Positions 9,074-18,024 of a stretch of 64,000 nucleotides of DNA are shown here, in pieces. The position numbers were made by a program, and so were the translations under genes. Source of the stretch: Kosakonia quasisacchari (GTDB lineage Bacteria > Pseudomonadota > Gammaproteobacteria > Enterobacterales > Enterobacteriaceae). The notes below the pieces were generated by a model. It did not search any database and was not told the DNA's origin. It saw nothing but the letters and a program-made list of their open reading frames with translations. Each line of letters starts with the position of its first letter. The stretch's first letter is position 1. The stretch covers positions 186,001-250,000 of the forward strand of contig NZ_SJOP01000001.1 in the NCBI RefSeq assembly GCF_004331415.1, given 5' to 3'.

Positions 9074-11179
9074 ATGAACAACTCAGGGAAATACCTTATT
9101 TGGGGCGTGCTGTCGTTAGTTGGCGCATTTGCCCTCGGCTATATCGCGCTCAATCGTGGTGAACAGATCAACGCACTGTGGATAGTGGTTGCTGCGGTCT
9201 GTATCTACCTTATCGCTTACCGTTTTTACGGCCTCTATATCGCCAAAAATGTGCTGCAGGTTGATCCGACGCGCATGACTCCGGCGGTGCGCTACAACGA
9301 TGGCCTCGACTACGTACCGACAGACAAAAAAGTGCTGTTCGGTCACCATTTTGCGGCGATTGCCGGGGCAGGCCCGCTGGTGGGGCCGGTGCTGGCGGCG
9401 CAGATGGGGTATTTGCCGGGCATGATCTGGATCCTCGCGGGCGTGGTACTGGCCGGTGCGGTGCAGGATTTCATGGTGTTGTTTATCTCCACCCGCCGCG
9501 ACGGGCGTTCGCTCGGTGAAATGGTGAAAGCGGAGATGGGGCCGACCGTTGGCGTGATTGCGCTGGTGGCGACCTTTATGATCATGGTGATTATTCTTGC
9601 GGTGCTGGCGATGATTGTCGTCAAAGCGCTGACCCACAGCCCGTGGGGAACTTACACCGTCGCCTTTACCATTCCGCTGGCGATTTTTATGGGTATCTAC
9701 ATTCGTTATCTGCGCCCCGGGCGGATTGGCGAAGTGTCGGTGATTGGCCTGGTACTGCTGGTGTTCGCCATTATTTCTGGCGGCTGGGTGGCAGCAAACC
9801 CGGCGATTGCACCGTACTTTGATTTCACCGGCGTGCAGTTGACGTGGATGCTGGTGGGCTACGGTTTTGTCGCCTCGGTGCTGCCGGTGTGGCTGCTGCT
9901 GGCACCGCGTGATTATCTCTCTACTTTCCTGAAAATCGGCACCATTATCGGCCTTGCGATCGGCATTCTGATCATGCGCCCGACGCTGACCATGCCTGCG
10001 CTGACCAAGTTTGTCGATGGGACAGGCCCGGTGTGGACGGGTAACTTGTTCCCGTTCCTGTTTATTACCATCGCCTGTGGCGCGGTTTCCGGCTTCCATG
10101 CGCTGATCTCCTCCGGTACCACGCCGAAGATGCTCGCCAGTGAAGGGCAGGCTTGCTTTATCGGTTACGGCGGCATGCTGATGGAGTCATTCGTGGCGAT
10201 CATGGCGCTGGTGTCGGCGTGCATTATCGATCCGGGCGTCTACTTCGCGATGAACAGCCCGATGGCGGTATTAGCACCTGCTGGCACCACCGATGTGGTG
10301 GCGTCGGCGGCGCAGGTGGTGAGCGGCTGGGGCTTTAGTATCACCCCGGATGCGCTCAGGCAGATCGCCAGCGAAGTGGGCGAGCAGTCGATCATTTCAC
10401 GCGCGGGCGGTGCGCCGACACTGGCAGTGGGCATGGCTTATATTCTGCACGGTGCGCTCGGCGGCCTGATGGATGTCTCGTTCTGGTATCACTTTGCCAT
10501 TCTGTTTGAGGCGCTGTTTATTCTGACGGCGGTCGATGCCGGGACACGCGCGGCGCGCTTTATGTTGCAGGATTTACTCGGTGTCATTTCACCGAACCTC
10601 AAACGCACGGAATCGCTGCCTGCTAACCTGCTGGCAACCGGCTTATGCGTACTGGCGTGGGGGTACTTCCTGCACCAGGGCGTGGTCGATCCGCTCGGCG
10701 GCATTAACACCCTGTGGCCACTGTTTGGCATTGCCAACCAGATGCTGGCGGGCATGGCGCTGATGCTGTGTGCGGTGGTGCTGTTCAAGATGAAACGCCA
10801 GCGTTACGCGTGGGTGGCGCTGCTGCCGACCGCCTGGCTGCTGGTTTGTACGCTCACCGCAGGCTGGCAAAAAGCCTTTAGCCCGGATGCGAAAGTCGGC
10901 TTCCTGGCCATCGCCAATAAGTTCCAGGCGATGATCGACAGCGGCAATATTCCGGCGCAGTATACCCAGTCTCAACTGGCGCAACTGGTGTTTAACAACC
11001 GCCTCGATGCCGGTTTAACCATCTTCTTTATGGTCGTGGTGGTGGTACTGGCGTTCTACTCGCTGAAAACCGCGCTGGCGGCGCTGAAAGACGATCAACC
11101 GACGGCAAACGAGACGCCGTATCAGGAAATGCCGGGCGACGTTGAGCAGATTGTCGGCCAGGCAAAAGGTGTGCATTAA
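9074..11179 (+). CDS. cstA: Carbon starvation protein CstA (pyruvate/peptide transporter)
   Basis: Polytopic inner-membrane transporter induced on carbon starvation in E. coli and linked to peptide and pyruvate uptake. The product is 701 residues, equal to E. coli CstA, with many hydrophobic helices and the family hallmark FGHHFAAIAGAGPLVGPVLAAQMGY near residue 90. The cytosolic C-terminal tail is charged. ybdD follows 20 bp later, the usual cstA-ybdD pairing. I could not find a convincing CRP site in the upstream 168 bp, although E. coli cstA is CRP-dependent. Confidence 0.95.
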   Translation: MNNSGKYLIWGVLSLVGAFALGYIALNRGEQINALWIVVAAVCIYLIAYRFYGLYIAKNVLQVDPTRMTPAVRYNDGLDYVPTDKKVLFGHHFAAIAGAGPLVGPVLAAQMGYLPGMIWILAGVVLAGAVQDFMVLFISTRRDGRSLGEMVKAEMGPTVGVIALVATFMIMVIILAVLAMIVVKALTHSPWGTYTVAFTIPLAIFMGIYIRYLRPGRIGEVSVIGLVLLVFAIISGGWVAANPAIAPYFDFTGVQLTWMLVGYGFVASVLPVWLLLAPRDYLSTFLKIGTIIGLAIGILIMRPTLTMPALTKFVDGTGPVWTGNLFPFLFITIACGAVSGFHALISSGTTPKMLASEGQACFIGYGGMLMESFVAIMALVSACIIDPGVYFAMNSPMAVLAPAGTTDVVASAAQVVSGWGFSITPDALRQIASEVGEQSIISRAGGAPTLAVGMAYILHGALGGLMDVSFWYHFAILFEALFILTAVDAGTRAARFMLQDLLGVISPNLKRTESLPANLLATGLCVLAWGYFLHQGVVDPLGGINTLWPLFGIANQMLAGMALMLCAVVLFKMKRQRYAWVALLPTAWLLVCTLTAGWQKAFSPDAKVGFLAIANKFQAMIDSGNIPAQYTQSQLAQLVFNNRLDAGLTIFFMVVVVVLAFYSLKTALAALKDDQPTANETPYQEMPGDVEQIVGQAKGVH

Positions 11180-11199
11180 TCGCGTAACGCGGAGGGTTT

Positions 11200-11397
11200 A
11201 TGTTCGATACGCTTTCAAAAGCCGGGAAGTATTTAGGCCAGGCGGCGAAAATGATGATTGGCGTCCCGGATTACGACAACTATGTCGAACATATGCGCAT
11301 GACGCACCCGGAGCAGACGCCGATGACCTATGAAGAGTTTTTCCGTGAGCGCCAGGATGCGCGCTACGGCGGGAAAGGCGGCGCACGCTGCTGTTAA
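11200..11397 (+). CDS. ybdD: YbdD/YjiX family small protein (DUF466)
   Basis: 65-residue protein of the YbdD/YjiX family, found directly after cstA/btsT-type transporters and thought to support them; the biochemical role is not established. It has the family's [19 protein letters not shown] core and ends in a double cysteine (ARCC). GGAGGG lies just before the ATG. A strong terminator follows. Confidence 0.93.
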   Translation: MFDTLSKAGKYLGQAAKMMIGVPDYDNYVEHMRMTHPEQTPMTYEEFFRERQDARYGGKGGARCC

Positions 11398-11412
11398 CAC
11401 ACTTATTGTTCA

Positions 11413-11443
11413 AAAAGCGGCGCGTAAGCGCCGCTTTTCTTTT
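11413..11443 (+). terminator. Rho-independent terminator after cstA-ybdD
   Basis: AAAAGCGGCGC pairs with GCGCCGCTTTT around a GTAA loop, followed by CTTTT. The A-rich left flank means it could also serve the convergent SDR gene ending at 11453. Confidence 0.85.
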
Positions 11444-11452
11444 GCGCCAGCA

Positions 11453-12196
11453 TCAGGCGTTGGTGCCACCATCAACAACAATATCCGCACCGGTAATCTG
11501 TTTCGCCGCCGGGCTTGCGAGGAAAGCGACCGCTTCGGCAATATCCTGCGCTTCGCCGTAATGCCCGAGCGCAATCATACGACGCTGCTCGTCCGCGCCT
11601 TCGCCATCCGCCGGGTTCATATCGCTGTCTGTTGAACCGGGTTTGACCATATTCACGGTAATGCCGCGTGGACCCAAATCTCGCGCCAGCCCGCGTGTTA
11701 ACGAGTTCAGTGCGGATTTGGTCATTGAATAAATGGCGATATCTTTAAACGGTACGCGATCGGAGAGGCAACTGCCGATATTGATAATGCGCCCGCCGTT
11801 GGGCAGATGCGCGATCGCTGCTTGCGTTGAATAGACCACGCCGCGAATATTCACGTCGATCATCGCATCGATATCTTCCTGCGACATCGCTTCTAACTGG
11901 CCGCCGCGCGCGATCCCGGCGTTGTTAACCAGAATATCCAGCCCGCCGAGTTGCTGCACGGTTTGATCAACGGCGGCGCGGGCAGCTTGTGGCTCGGCGC
12001 TGTTGGCCTGTATTGCCACGGCGTTACGCCCCAGCGCGCGGATCGCGTCCACAACAGCTTGTGCTTTATCGGCGGATTTTTCCCAGGTGATGGCGACATC
12101 CGCACCTTCCCGCGCCAGCGTTAAAGCGATGGCTTTTCCCAGACCCCGGCTCGCACCGGTAACCAGCGCGCGTTTTCCTGCAAGTGAATGTGACAT
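11453..12196 (-). CDS. SDR family oxidoreductase
   Basis: Cytoplasmic short-chain dehydrogenase of 247 residues from ATG 12196, which has AGGAG nine bases upstream; the open frame continues to 12256 through the intergenic operator and is not a likely start. TGASRGLG is the NAD(P)-binding motif near residue 11, NNAG and the catalytic serine (NIGSC) and YSMTK follow, and DIVVDGG closes the fold. It is divergent from a TetR-type gene with a shared palindrome. The arrangement recalls E. coli bdcA-bdcR; I do not assign a substrate. Confidence 0.88.
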   Translation of the reverse strand: MSHSLAGKRALVTGASRGLGKAIALTLAREGADVAITWEKSADKAQAVVDAIRALGRNAVAIQANSAEPQAARAAVDQTVQQLGGLDILVNNAGIARGGQLEAMSQEDIDAMIDVNIRGVVYSTQAAIAHLPNGGRIINIGSCLSDRVPFKDIAIYSMTKSALNSLTRGLARDLGPRGITVNMVKPGSTDSDMNPADGEGADEQRRMIALGHYGEAQDIAEAVAFLASPAAKQITGADIVVDGGTNA

Positions 12197-12210
12197 GGTG
12201 GCTCCTGAAT

Positions 12211-12230
12211 TATGTGTCGATTGATACATA
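12211..12230. promoter_or_regulatory. Candidate TetR-type operator
   Basis: TATGTGTCGA and TTGATACATA form a 20-bp inverted repeat with 8 of 10 base pairs symmetric. It sits 15 bp before the SDR start and 77 bp before the tetR start, the usual place for an autoregulatory TetR-family operator. Binding is inference. Confidence 0.5.
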
Positions 12231-12306
12231 ATTAAAATAAACAGGCTTCCATACATTCGTCAATATTATTAATATACCGATCAGCACAAAATGCGAGGAG
12301 GCGAAA

Positions 12307-12894
12307 GTGAGCCGGGGAAGACCACGGGAATTTGACCGTACCGATGCGTTGAATAAAGCGATGAAACTCTTCTGGCAGAAGGGGTACACCGCGACATCCA
12401 TGAACGATCTGTATGAGGCGATGGGCATTAAATCGCCGAGCTTATACGCGGCGTTCGGCAGCAAAGAAGATCTTTACGATGAGGTGTTGCAGCATTACGA
12501 ACAGTGCGTTGCGCCGTCAATCTGGGGTGATATGGCAAGCGAGCCATCACCGAAGAAAGCCATTGCGCAGTGGCTGGAGCGTTCGGCAGAAGTTTTAACC
12601 CGCTGTGATTTGCCGCACGGCTGCATGGTGACACTGTCAGCGGTGGCCAGCGAAGGCCATGAACGGCTGGGCGAACGGGTTCGCCAGTTGCGTAATGGCG
12701 GCGTTGCGCAGCTAAAAGCCCGTCTTAGCGAGGCGCAGCAACGCGGCGAGTTGCCTGAAACCACCGATATCGACGCACTGACCCGGTTGTATGTCAGCAT
12801 TCAGCAGGGGATGTCGATTCAGGCGCGCGACGGCGCAAGCCGGGAAACGCTGCTCGGCATTGCGCGTATGGCGATGGGGTTGTGGCCTGCATAA
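12307..12894 (+). CDS. TetR/AcrR family transcriptional regulator
   Basis: 195-residue repressor-type protein starting at GTG 12307, with AGGAGG eight bases upstream. The N-terminal helix-turn-helix ([20 protein letters not shown], then [30 protein letters not shown]) is typical of the family; the C-terminal ligand domain resembles the BdcR/YjgJ-like group. It most likely controls itself and the divergent SDR gene via the 12211-12230 palindrome. The inducer is unknown. Confidence 0.88.
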   Translation: MSRGRPREFDRTDALNKAMKLFWQKGYTATSMNDLYEAMGIKSPSLYAAFGSKEDLYDEVLQHYEQCVAPSIWGDMASEPSPKKAIAQWLERSAEVLTRCDLPHGCMVTLSAVASEGHERLGERVRQLRNGGVAQLKARLSEAQQRGELPETTDIDALTRLYVSIQQGMSIQARDGASRETLLGIARMAMGLWPA

Positions 12895-12922
12895 TCCCGA
12901 AACAGAGCTTTCGGGGATGGGT

Positions 12923-13060
12923 TTATCGATCTTCTGTGGTGTGCCAGACACGCAGAATAATGATACGGGTGTCGGTCTGCGCGTAAATCATCTCAACGCT
13001 ACCACCATTATGATTGGCAAGAAGATTGCCGATAACATCCGTGGCCGCACGCCGCTGCTA
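12923..13060 (-). pseudogene. Possible remnant of a ParE/RelE-type toxin C-terminus
   Basis: In the tetR-hcxA gap (12895-13186) the reverse strand carries a short open stretch ending in [21 protein letters not shown], in the style of ParE/RelE toxin C-termini. It is interrupted upstream by an in-frame TAG and has no N-terminal half or antitoxin partner. The upstream bases are open in another frame, as after a frameshift. Low confidence: no family motif is decisive at this length. Confidence 0.25.
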
Positions 13061-13122
13061 CGCAGCAATGCAGATGACTTTGTCGCGAGGGAAAGCCCGA
13101 TTCGTGGCAAGCTTGTCAGGGC

Positions 13123-13166
13123 GTAAAAGAAAATGCCGCCAGCCAGGTGTGGCCTGATGGCGGCAT
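13123..13166 (-). terminator. Rho-independent terminator of hcxA
   Basis: ATGCCGCC and GGCGGCAT form the outer stem (13133-13166) with an inner GCCA/TGGC pair. On the reverse strand the stem is followed by TTTTCTTTTA. It lies 21 bp past the hcxA stop. Confidence 0.8.
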
Positions 13167-13186
13167 AAAACAGAACGCGTCAACAA

Positions 13187-14275
13187 TCAGCGCGACAGCG
13201 CTTCCACTTTTTCAAACGCCGCGCGCAGCGTATCGGCGGAGAGTTCCACCGGCAGGTAGTGAATCGACTCCACCGGGCGCAAAGTGTGAGCAATCACTTT
13301 GTCCAGCTCTGCGCGGTTGTTGATATCCACCTCCAGCTCCGCAAGCGTAGTGGGCAGGTTGAAGCGCTGATAGGCGTTAATCAACTGTGCCAGCACATCG
13401 TCCTGGCCGAGCAGGGCGCTTTGCACCAGAATGCCATACGCCACTTTGGTACCGTGCAGAAACTTCTCCGTTTGCGGTAACACCGTTAAACCGTTGTGTA
13501 CCGCATGTGCGGCGGCGAGGCGGGTGTAGCGCTCGCCCAGACCGCCAACCATCCCGCCCCCAGCGATAATCGCATCCACCACATCACGAAATACCTGCGT
13601 ATCTTCGCCGCGCTGCTGGTCGGCTAGTGCTTGTTCACTGCTGTCCAGCAACACATTGCGGATTGCCAGCGCGCCGTTAATGCCCAGCCGCACTGTGAGC
13701 GGCAGCGTTTCCGGCTGCGGCGCTAATACCACCGCCTCATACCATTTCGCCAGCGTATCGCCGATGCCTGCCAGCAAGTATTCCGCAGGTGCATTGAGGA
13801 TGATTTGCGGTTCCACCAGCACCAGAAAATTGGCGTCGTCGAAAATTTCAAAGTGCAGCGCCTGACCGGCATCGTTATACCAGACCGATAGCGGCGTCCA
13901 CGCCGCGCAGGTGGCGGCGATGGTCGGAATGGCAACCACTGGCAAACCGAGACGGCGCGCCACCGCTTTAGCGGTATCCAGTAGCGCACCGCCGCCAACG
14001 CCAATCACCACTGCGCGGTCATCGCCCGCCTGCTGCGCCAGTTCATTGACGTCGTGTTCGCTACAGTGGCCTTTAAACAAAATGTGTTTCGCGCCGGGCG
14101 CGTTAAACCCTTGCGGCAGAAACGCTTTTGCCCCGGCAATGGCGCGCTCGCCATAGATCCATATCGCGCGCGCCAGTTGTTCTTCGCTGAAGAAATCGTG
14201 CAGCCGCGCGAGGCTCCCGGCGTGGGAAAAGTAGTTGGCCGGGCCGGGGACGACGCGGATATCAGTGCTGCTCAT
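13187..14275 (-). CDS. hcxA: Hydroxycarboxylate dehydrogenase A (YbdH)
   Basis: Iron-containing/glycerol-dehydrogenase-like oxidoreductase; E. coli HcxA reduces 2-oxo acids such as 2-oxobutyrate with NADPH. At 362 residues it matches YbdH in length and nearly residue for residue: VVIGVGGGALLDTAKAVARRL cofactor region near 95-115, TIAATCAAWTPLSVWYND, and metal ligands in AAHAVHNGLTVL. AAGGA precedes ATG 14275. It is divergent from a ribose-type ABC operon across a three-box MetJ-like array. In E. coli its neighbour is ybdL (mtnE), here about 36 kb away. Confidence 0.93.
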   Translation of the reverse strand: MSSTDIRVVPGPANYFSHAGSLARLHDFFSEEQLARAIWIYGERAIAGAKAFLPQGFNAPGAKHILFKGHCSEHDVNELAQQAGDDRAVVIGVGGGALLDTAKAVARRLGLPVVAIPTIAATCAAWTPLSVWYNDAGQALHFEIFDDANFLVLVEPQIILNAPAEYLLAGIGDTLAKWYEAVVLAPQPETLPLTVRLGINGALAIRNVLLDSSEQALADQQRGEDTQVFRDVVDAIIAGGGMVGGLGERYTRLAAAHAVHNGLTVLPQTEKFLHGTKVAYGILVQSALLGQDDVLAQLINAYQRFNLPTTLAELEVDINNRAELDKVIAHTLRPVESIHYLPVELSADTLRAAFEKVEALSR

Positions 14276-14310
14276 AGGGTGTGTCCTTGTACGTGATCGC
14301 TAACCCGATG

Positions 14311-14334
14311 TTATGTCTGGACATCCGGATGGCT
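14311..14334. promoter_or_regulatory. Candidate MetJ operator (three tandem met boxes)
   Basis: Three consecutive 8-mers in register, TTATGTCT, GGACATCC and GGATGGCT, each match the met box AGACGTCT at 5 of 8 positions. They lie between divergent hcxA and the ABC operon. Imperfect boxes in exact 8-bp phase are typical of MetJ arrays. Weaker than the other two arrays in this window, so tentative. Confidence 0.5.
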
Positions 14335-14437
14335 AATAATATTTAGCTTTATCTTATGCATTTTCTGTCGTTGCCAGTCAAGCGAGGCTGTGAAAAATTC
14401 GTTAAATCAACCTATTAATTGCAGGAACACCGTGGGT

Positions 14438-15940
14438 ATGAGCAGCAACCACCTCGAAATGCGCGGCATTAGTCTGGCCTTTGGCGGCTTTAAGGCGCTG
14501 TCGCAGGTGGATTTCACCCTGCGCGGCGGTTCGGTGCATGCCTTAACCGGCGCGAACGGCGCGGGGAAATCGACGCTGATGGCGGTGCTGTGCGGCACAT
14601 ATGACCATTACGAAGGGGAAATCGCCATCAACAACCAGGCGGTGTCGATTCGCACCCCGCGCGATGCCAAACAGTTCGGTATTCATCTGGTGCAGCAGGA
14701 AGTGGATGTGGCGCTGATCCCCGGCTTAAGCATTGCCGAGAACATCATGCTCGATAAGCTGGCGGACGCCGGGCACCACTATCGTTGGGGCGAGATTCGC
14801 CACCGTGCGCGCGAGGCGCTGGCGCAACTGGACGTTGAGCTTGATGTGAAACGCTCAATTGATAGCTGCACGCTGGCAGAGAAGCAGCAGATCCTGCTGG
14901 CGCGTGCGCTCTCGCACCACTGCCGTTTTTTAATTCTTGATGAACCCACCGCGCCGCTCGACCAGCATGAAAGTGAGCGCTTGTTCACCGTGGTCAAACG
15001 CCTGCAACAGCAAGGTATCGGTGTGGTGTTTATCTCGCACCGCATCCACGAACTGAAAGCGATTTGCGACACTTTAACGGTGCTGCGCGACGGCAAATTG
15101 ATTGAATCCGGCCCGATGCGTGAGCTGAGCGGCGAAGAGATCGTCGAGAAGATGCTCGGGCACGAACTGAGTGACATCTACCCGCCTGCGCGCCCGCCGT
15201 ACAGCGAAGAAGTGCTGTTAAGCATTGACGGCTTGCATGACGAAGGGTTGTTGAAAGATATCTCGTTGCGCCTGCGCAAAGGGGAGATCCTTGGCATTGC
15301 CGGGCTGGCGGGTGCCGGAAAAACCGAGCTGTGCAAGGCGTTGTTCGGCGCGAACAAAAGCCGTATCACCCGCGGCGAGTTGAATAACCAGCCGTGGCGG
15401 CCGCGCGATCCGGCAGATTCGGTGATGCGCGGGCTGGCGCTGGTGCCGGAAGAGCGGCGCAAAGAGGGCATTTTTATTGAAGAGCCGGTGAGCATGAATT
15501 TGTCCATCAGCGCGGATAACAGCTTCTCGCGCTGGGGATTTTTTGGTCACCGCCAGGCCTGGCGCTGGGCGCAGGAAGTGATTGCCCGCGTGGGCGTGCG
15601 TACCAGCGGGCCGGGGCAGACGCTGCGCCGTCTTTCCGGCGGCAATCAGCAGAAAGTGGCGATTGGCAAATGGCTGCGCGGTAACGCCAATGTGGTGATT
15701 TTTGATGAGCCGACCAAAGGCGTGGATGTGAAAGCGAAAACCGACCTGTTCCAACTGATTGACGGGTTGGCACGCGAAGGCAAAGGCGTGATTTACGCGT
15801 CGGGCGAATTCGCCGAACTGGTGGGTTTGTGTGATCGGATTTGTGTGCTGTGGGATGGGCGCATTGTGGCAGAAGTGCAGGGCGAGGATGCCCGCGAAGA
15901 GACGCTTCTTTATTATTCCACCGGAGGAACGGCGCCGTGA
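14438..15940 (+). CDS. Ribose-type sugar ABC transporter ATP-binding protein (two NBDs)
   Basis: Cytoplasmic ATPase of a carbohydrate-uptake-2 (RbsA/MglA-like) importer, 500 residues from ATG 14438. GTG 14432 is better spaced from AGGA (5 nt) and is an equal candidate; 14390 is less likely. First nucleotide-binding domain: Walker A GANGAGKST near residue 38, Walker B LILDEPT near 166. Second: GLAGAGKTE near 289, signature LSGGNQQKVAIGKW near 399, then IFDEPTKGVDV. It overlaps the permease start (GTGA). A candidate MetJ operator lies 104 bp upstream; see the finding on methylthioribose. Confidence 0.9.
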   Translation: MSSNHLEMRGISLAFGGFKALSQVDFTLRGGSVHALTGANGAGKSTLMAVLCGTYDHYEGEIAINNQAVSIRTPRDAKQFGIHLVQQEVDVALIPGLSIAENIMLDKLADAGHHYRWGEIRHRAREALAQLDVELDVKRSIDSCTLAEKQQILLARALSHHCRFLILDEPTAPLDQHESERLFTVVKRLQQQGIGVVFISHRIHELKAICDTLTVLRDGKLIESGPMRELSGEEIVEKMLGHELSDIYPPARPPYSEEVLLSIDGLHDEGLLKDISLRLRKGEILGIAGLAGAGKTELCKALFGANKSRITRGELNNQPWRPRDPADSVMRGLALVPEERRKEGIFIEEPVSMNLSISADNSFSRWGFFGHRQAWRWAQEVIARVGVRTSGPGQTLRRLSGGNQQKVAIGKWLRGNANVVIFDEPTKGVDVKAKTDLFQLIDGLAREGKGVIYASGEFAELVGLCDRICVLWDGRIVAEVQGEDAREETLLYYSTGGTAP

Positions 15941-16932
15941 GTAAGGCCCTTTCAGTCAATGCGGCGGTAACGCCCCGCCAGCAGTTTTTTGATTTTCTCT
16001 ATAAATGGGGCATGTTGCTTACCGTGGTCGCGCTTGTCGCCATTTTTGGCGTGGCGTCGGACAACTTCCTCGATCCATTCAACATCATCAACATTTTGCG
16101 CTCGATCGCTATCGTCACGGTGATTGCGGTAGGCGTCTCTATTTCGTTGACCATCGGCGGGTTTGATCTGTCGGTCGGCTCGACCGCTTCACTGGCTAAC
16201 GCGCTGGTGATTTCGCTGTTTGTCTGGCACGGCGTTGGCACCACCGAAGCGATCGTTATCACGCTGGCGCTCTGTACGCTGGTGGGGTTGTTCAACGCCT
16301 TTTTGATTGTGGTGCTGCGCATCCCGGACATGCTGGCAACGCTCGGCAGCCTGTTTGTGATTCAGGGCGTGGCAATGACCTACAGCTATGGCGGCTCGAT
16401 TACCGAAAATATGGTGTTGCCGAGCGGGGATATGGCGGAAGGCACCATTCCGGCGGCGTTTGGCCTGCTCGGCCAGGTGCCAACCATTGTGGTCATTATG
16501 CTGGTGGTGACGGTCGTCGCGCAGTTGGGCTTGTCGCTGACCACCCACGGTCGCCGCATGTATGCCATTGGCGGCAACCCGGAAGCCGCGCGTCTTTCCG
16601 GCATTCGCACCACGCGCTACAAAGTGGCGGCGTATGTCATTGCTTCGCTGCTGGCTGGGCTTGGCGGCATTCTGCTGGCGTCACGCATTGGCTCTTCGCA
16701 GGTCAACGCCGGTGGCGGTTATTTGATGGATGCGGTAGCGGCGGCGTGGATCGGTTTTTCGCTCGCCGGTTCCGGCAAACCGAATGCGCTCGGCACGCTG
16801 GTAGGGGCGGTTATTCTCGGCGTGCTGCAAAACGGGCTGGTGATGCTATCAGTGCCCTATTACGCGATGGACATTATTAAGGGGCTGGTGCTGGCCGGTG
16901 CTCTTGCGTTGACTTACTTCCAGCGTCGTTAA
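15937..16932 (+). CDS. Ribose-type sugar ABC transporter permease
   Basis: Inner-membrane permease of the RbsC/MglC family (BPD_transp_2), 331 residues from GTG 15937, which overlaps the ATPase stop and has GGAGG ten bases upstream. Eight to ten hydrophobic segments; GGFDLSVGSTASLANALV and GRRMYAIGGNPEAARLSGI are hallmark stretches of this permease class. Only one permease gene is present, so a homodimer is expected. Confidence 0.9.
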   Translation: MSKALSVNAAVTPRQQFFDFLYKWGMLLTVVALVAIFGVASDNFLDPFNIINILRSIAIVTVIAVGVSISLTIGGFDLSVGSTASLANALVISLFVWHGVGTTEAIVITLALCTLVGLFNAFLIVVLRIPDMLATLGSLFVIQGVAMTYSYGGSITENMVLPSGDMAEGTIPAAFGLLGQVPTIVVIMLVVTVVAQLGLSLTTHGRRMYAIGGNPEAARLSGIRTTRYKVAAYVIASLLAGLGGILLASRIGSSQVNAGGGYLMDAVAAAWIGFSLAGSGKPNALGTLVGAVILGVLQNGLVMLSVPYYAMDIIKGLVLAGALALTYFQRR

Positions 16933-16950
16933 TTATCCAGGGGAAAACAG

Positions 16951-18015
16951 ATGAAAAAAATTGCACTCTCACTGCTGGCGCTGGGCTTACTGAGCGCCCT
17001 GCCAGGCCACGCCGCAACACCTGCGCCGGTGCCGGACGCCATTGCTAACCACAACGGCCCGGTACGCATTGCGCTTATCCGCAACCTCGGTTCGGACGAC
17101 AACACTACGCAGTTTGTCTCCGGCGCGTTGCAGGAAGGTAAAAAACTTGGCTTTAAAATCAGCACCTTTTTAAGCAACGGCGATGACGCCAAATTCCAGG
17201 ACTTCGTTAACCAGGCGATCAGCCAGAAATATGACGGCATTATTCTGTCGCAGGGGCGCGATCCGTACTCCACCGATCTGATTAAAAAAGCCGTTGCTGC
17301 GGGCATCAAAGTGGCGGTGTTTGATACCGCCGTCAACGGTGAAATTCCGGGGGTGACGGTCACGCAGCAGGATGACGCCTCGCTGACCAAACTCTCCTTT
17401 GGCGAGCTGGTGAAAGATTTCAACGGCAAAGCCAACATTATCAAATTGTGGGTCGCCGGTTTCCCGCCAATGGAGCGCCGCCAGGCCGCCTACGCCGAGC
17501 TGCTGAAAGCCAACCCTGGCATTAAAGAGCTGGAGTCGATTGGTGCAGTCTCTTCCGATGTGCAGGGCGACACGGCCAACAAAGTGGGCGCGGTGCTGGC
17601 GAAGTACCCGAAAGGGCAGATTGATGCGATTTGGGGCACCTGGGATGCATTCAGCCAGGGCGCGTATAAAGCGCTGAAAGAGAACGGTCGCACCGAGATC
17701 AAACTCTACAGCATCGACGTCTCTAACCAGGATCTGCAACTGATGCGCGAGTCGGGCAGCCCGTGGAAAGTGAGCGTGGCGGTGGATCCGAAACTGATTG
17801 GCGCAACCAACGTGCGCCTGATCGCCAATAAGATTGCTGGTGAACAGACGCCCGCGACGTACGACTTTAAAGCCGCTGCCATTCCACAGGCGCTGCTGGC
17901 AAGCCAGCCGGGGGCGGTGAATGTGGCGTCGCTGGGGAAAATTATTCCGGGCTGGGGCCAGACGGAAGATTTTATCGCGCCGTGGTTCGCCACGCTGGAA
18001 GCGAAAAACAAGTAA
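16951..18015 (+). CDS. Ribose-type sugar ABC transporter periplasmic binding protein
   Basis: 354-residue periplasmic binding protein (Peripla_BP_4, RbsB-like) with a clear signal peptide (KKIALSLLALGLLSALPGHAA). AAGNVFD-type pocket features are present as DGIILSQGRDPYSTDLIKKAVAAGIKVAVFD, and IWGTWDAFSQGAYKAL later. Several Trp/Asn/Asp residues could contact a sugar ring, but the substrate is not readable from sequence. Third gene of the operon, with CAGGGGAAAACAG before ATG. Confidence 0.9.
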   Translation: MKKIALSLLALGLLSALPGHAATPAPVPDAIANHNGPVRIALIRNLGSDDNTTQFVSGALQEGKKLGFKISTFLSNGDDAKFQDFVNQAISQKYDGIILSQGRDPYSTDLIKKAVAAGIKVAVFDTAVNGEIPGVTVTQQDDASLTKLSFGELVKDFNGKANIIKLWVAGFPPMERRQAAYAELLKANPGIKELESIGAVSSDVQGDTANKVGAVLAKYPKGQIDAIWGTWDAFSQGAYKALKENGRTEIKLYSIDVSNQDLQLMRESGSPWKVSVAVDPKLIGATNVRLIANKIAGEQTPATYDFKAAAIPQALLASQPGAVNVASLGKIIPGWGQTEDFIAPWFATLEAKNK

Positions 18016-18024
18016 GGAACGGAC

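Noticed and set aside
9116..10099. 327-residue reverse ORF within cstA
   Set aside because: Shadow frame of a strongly conserved transporter gene, rich in His/Arg/Gln as expected for an antisense reading of this composition.
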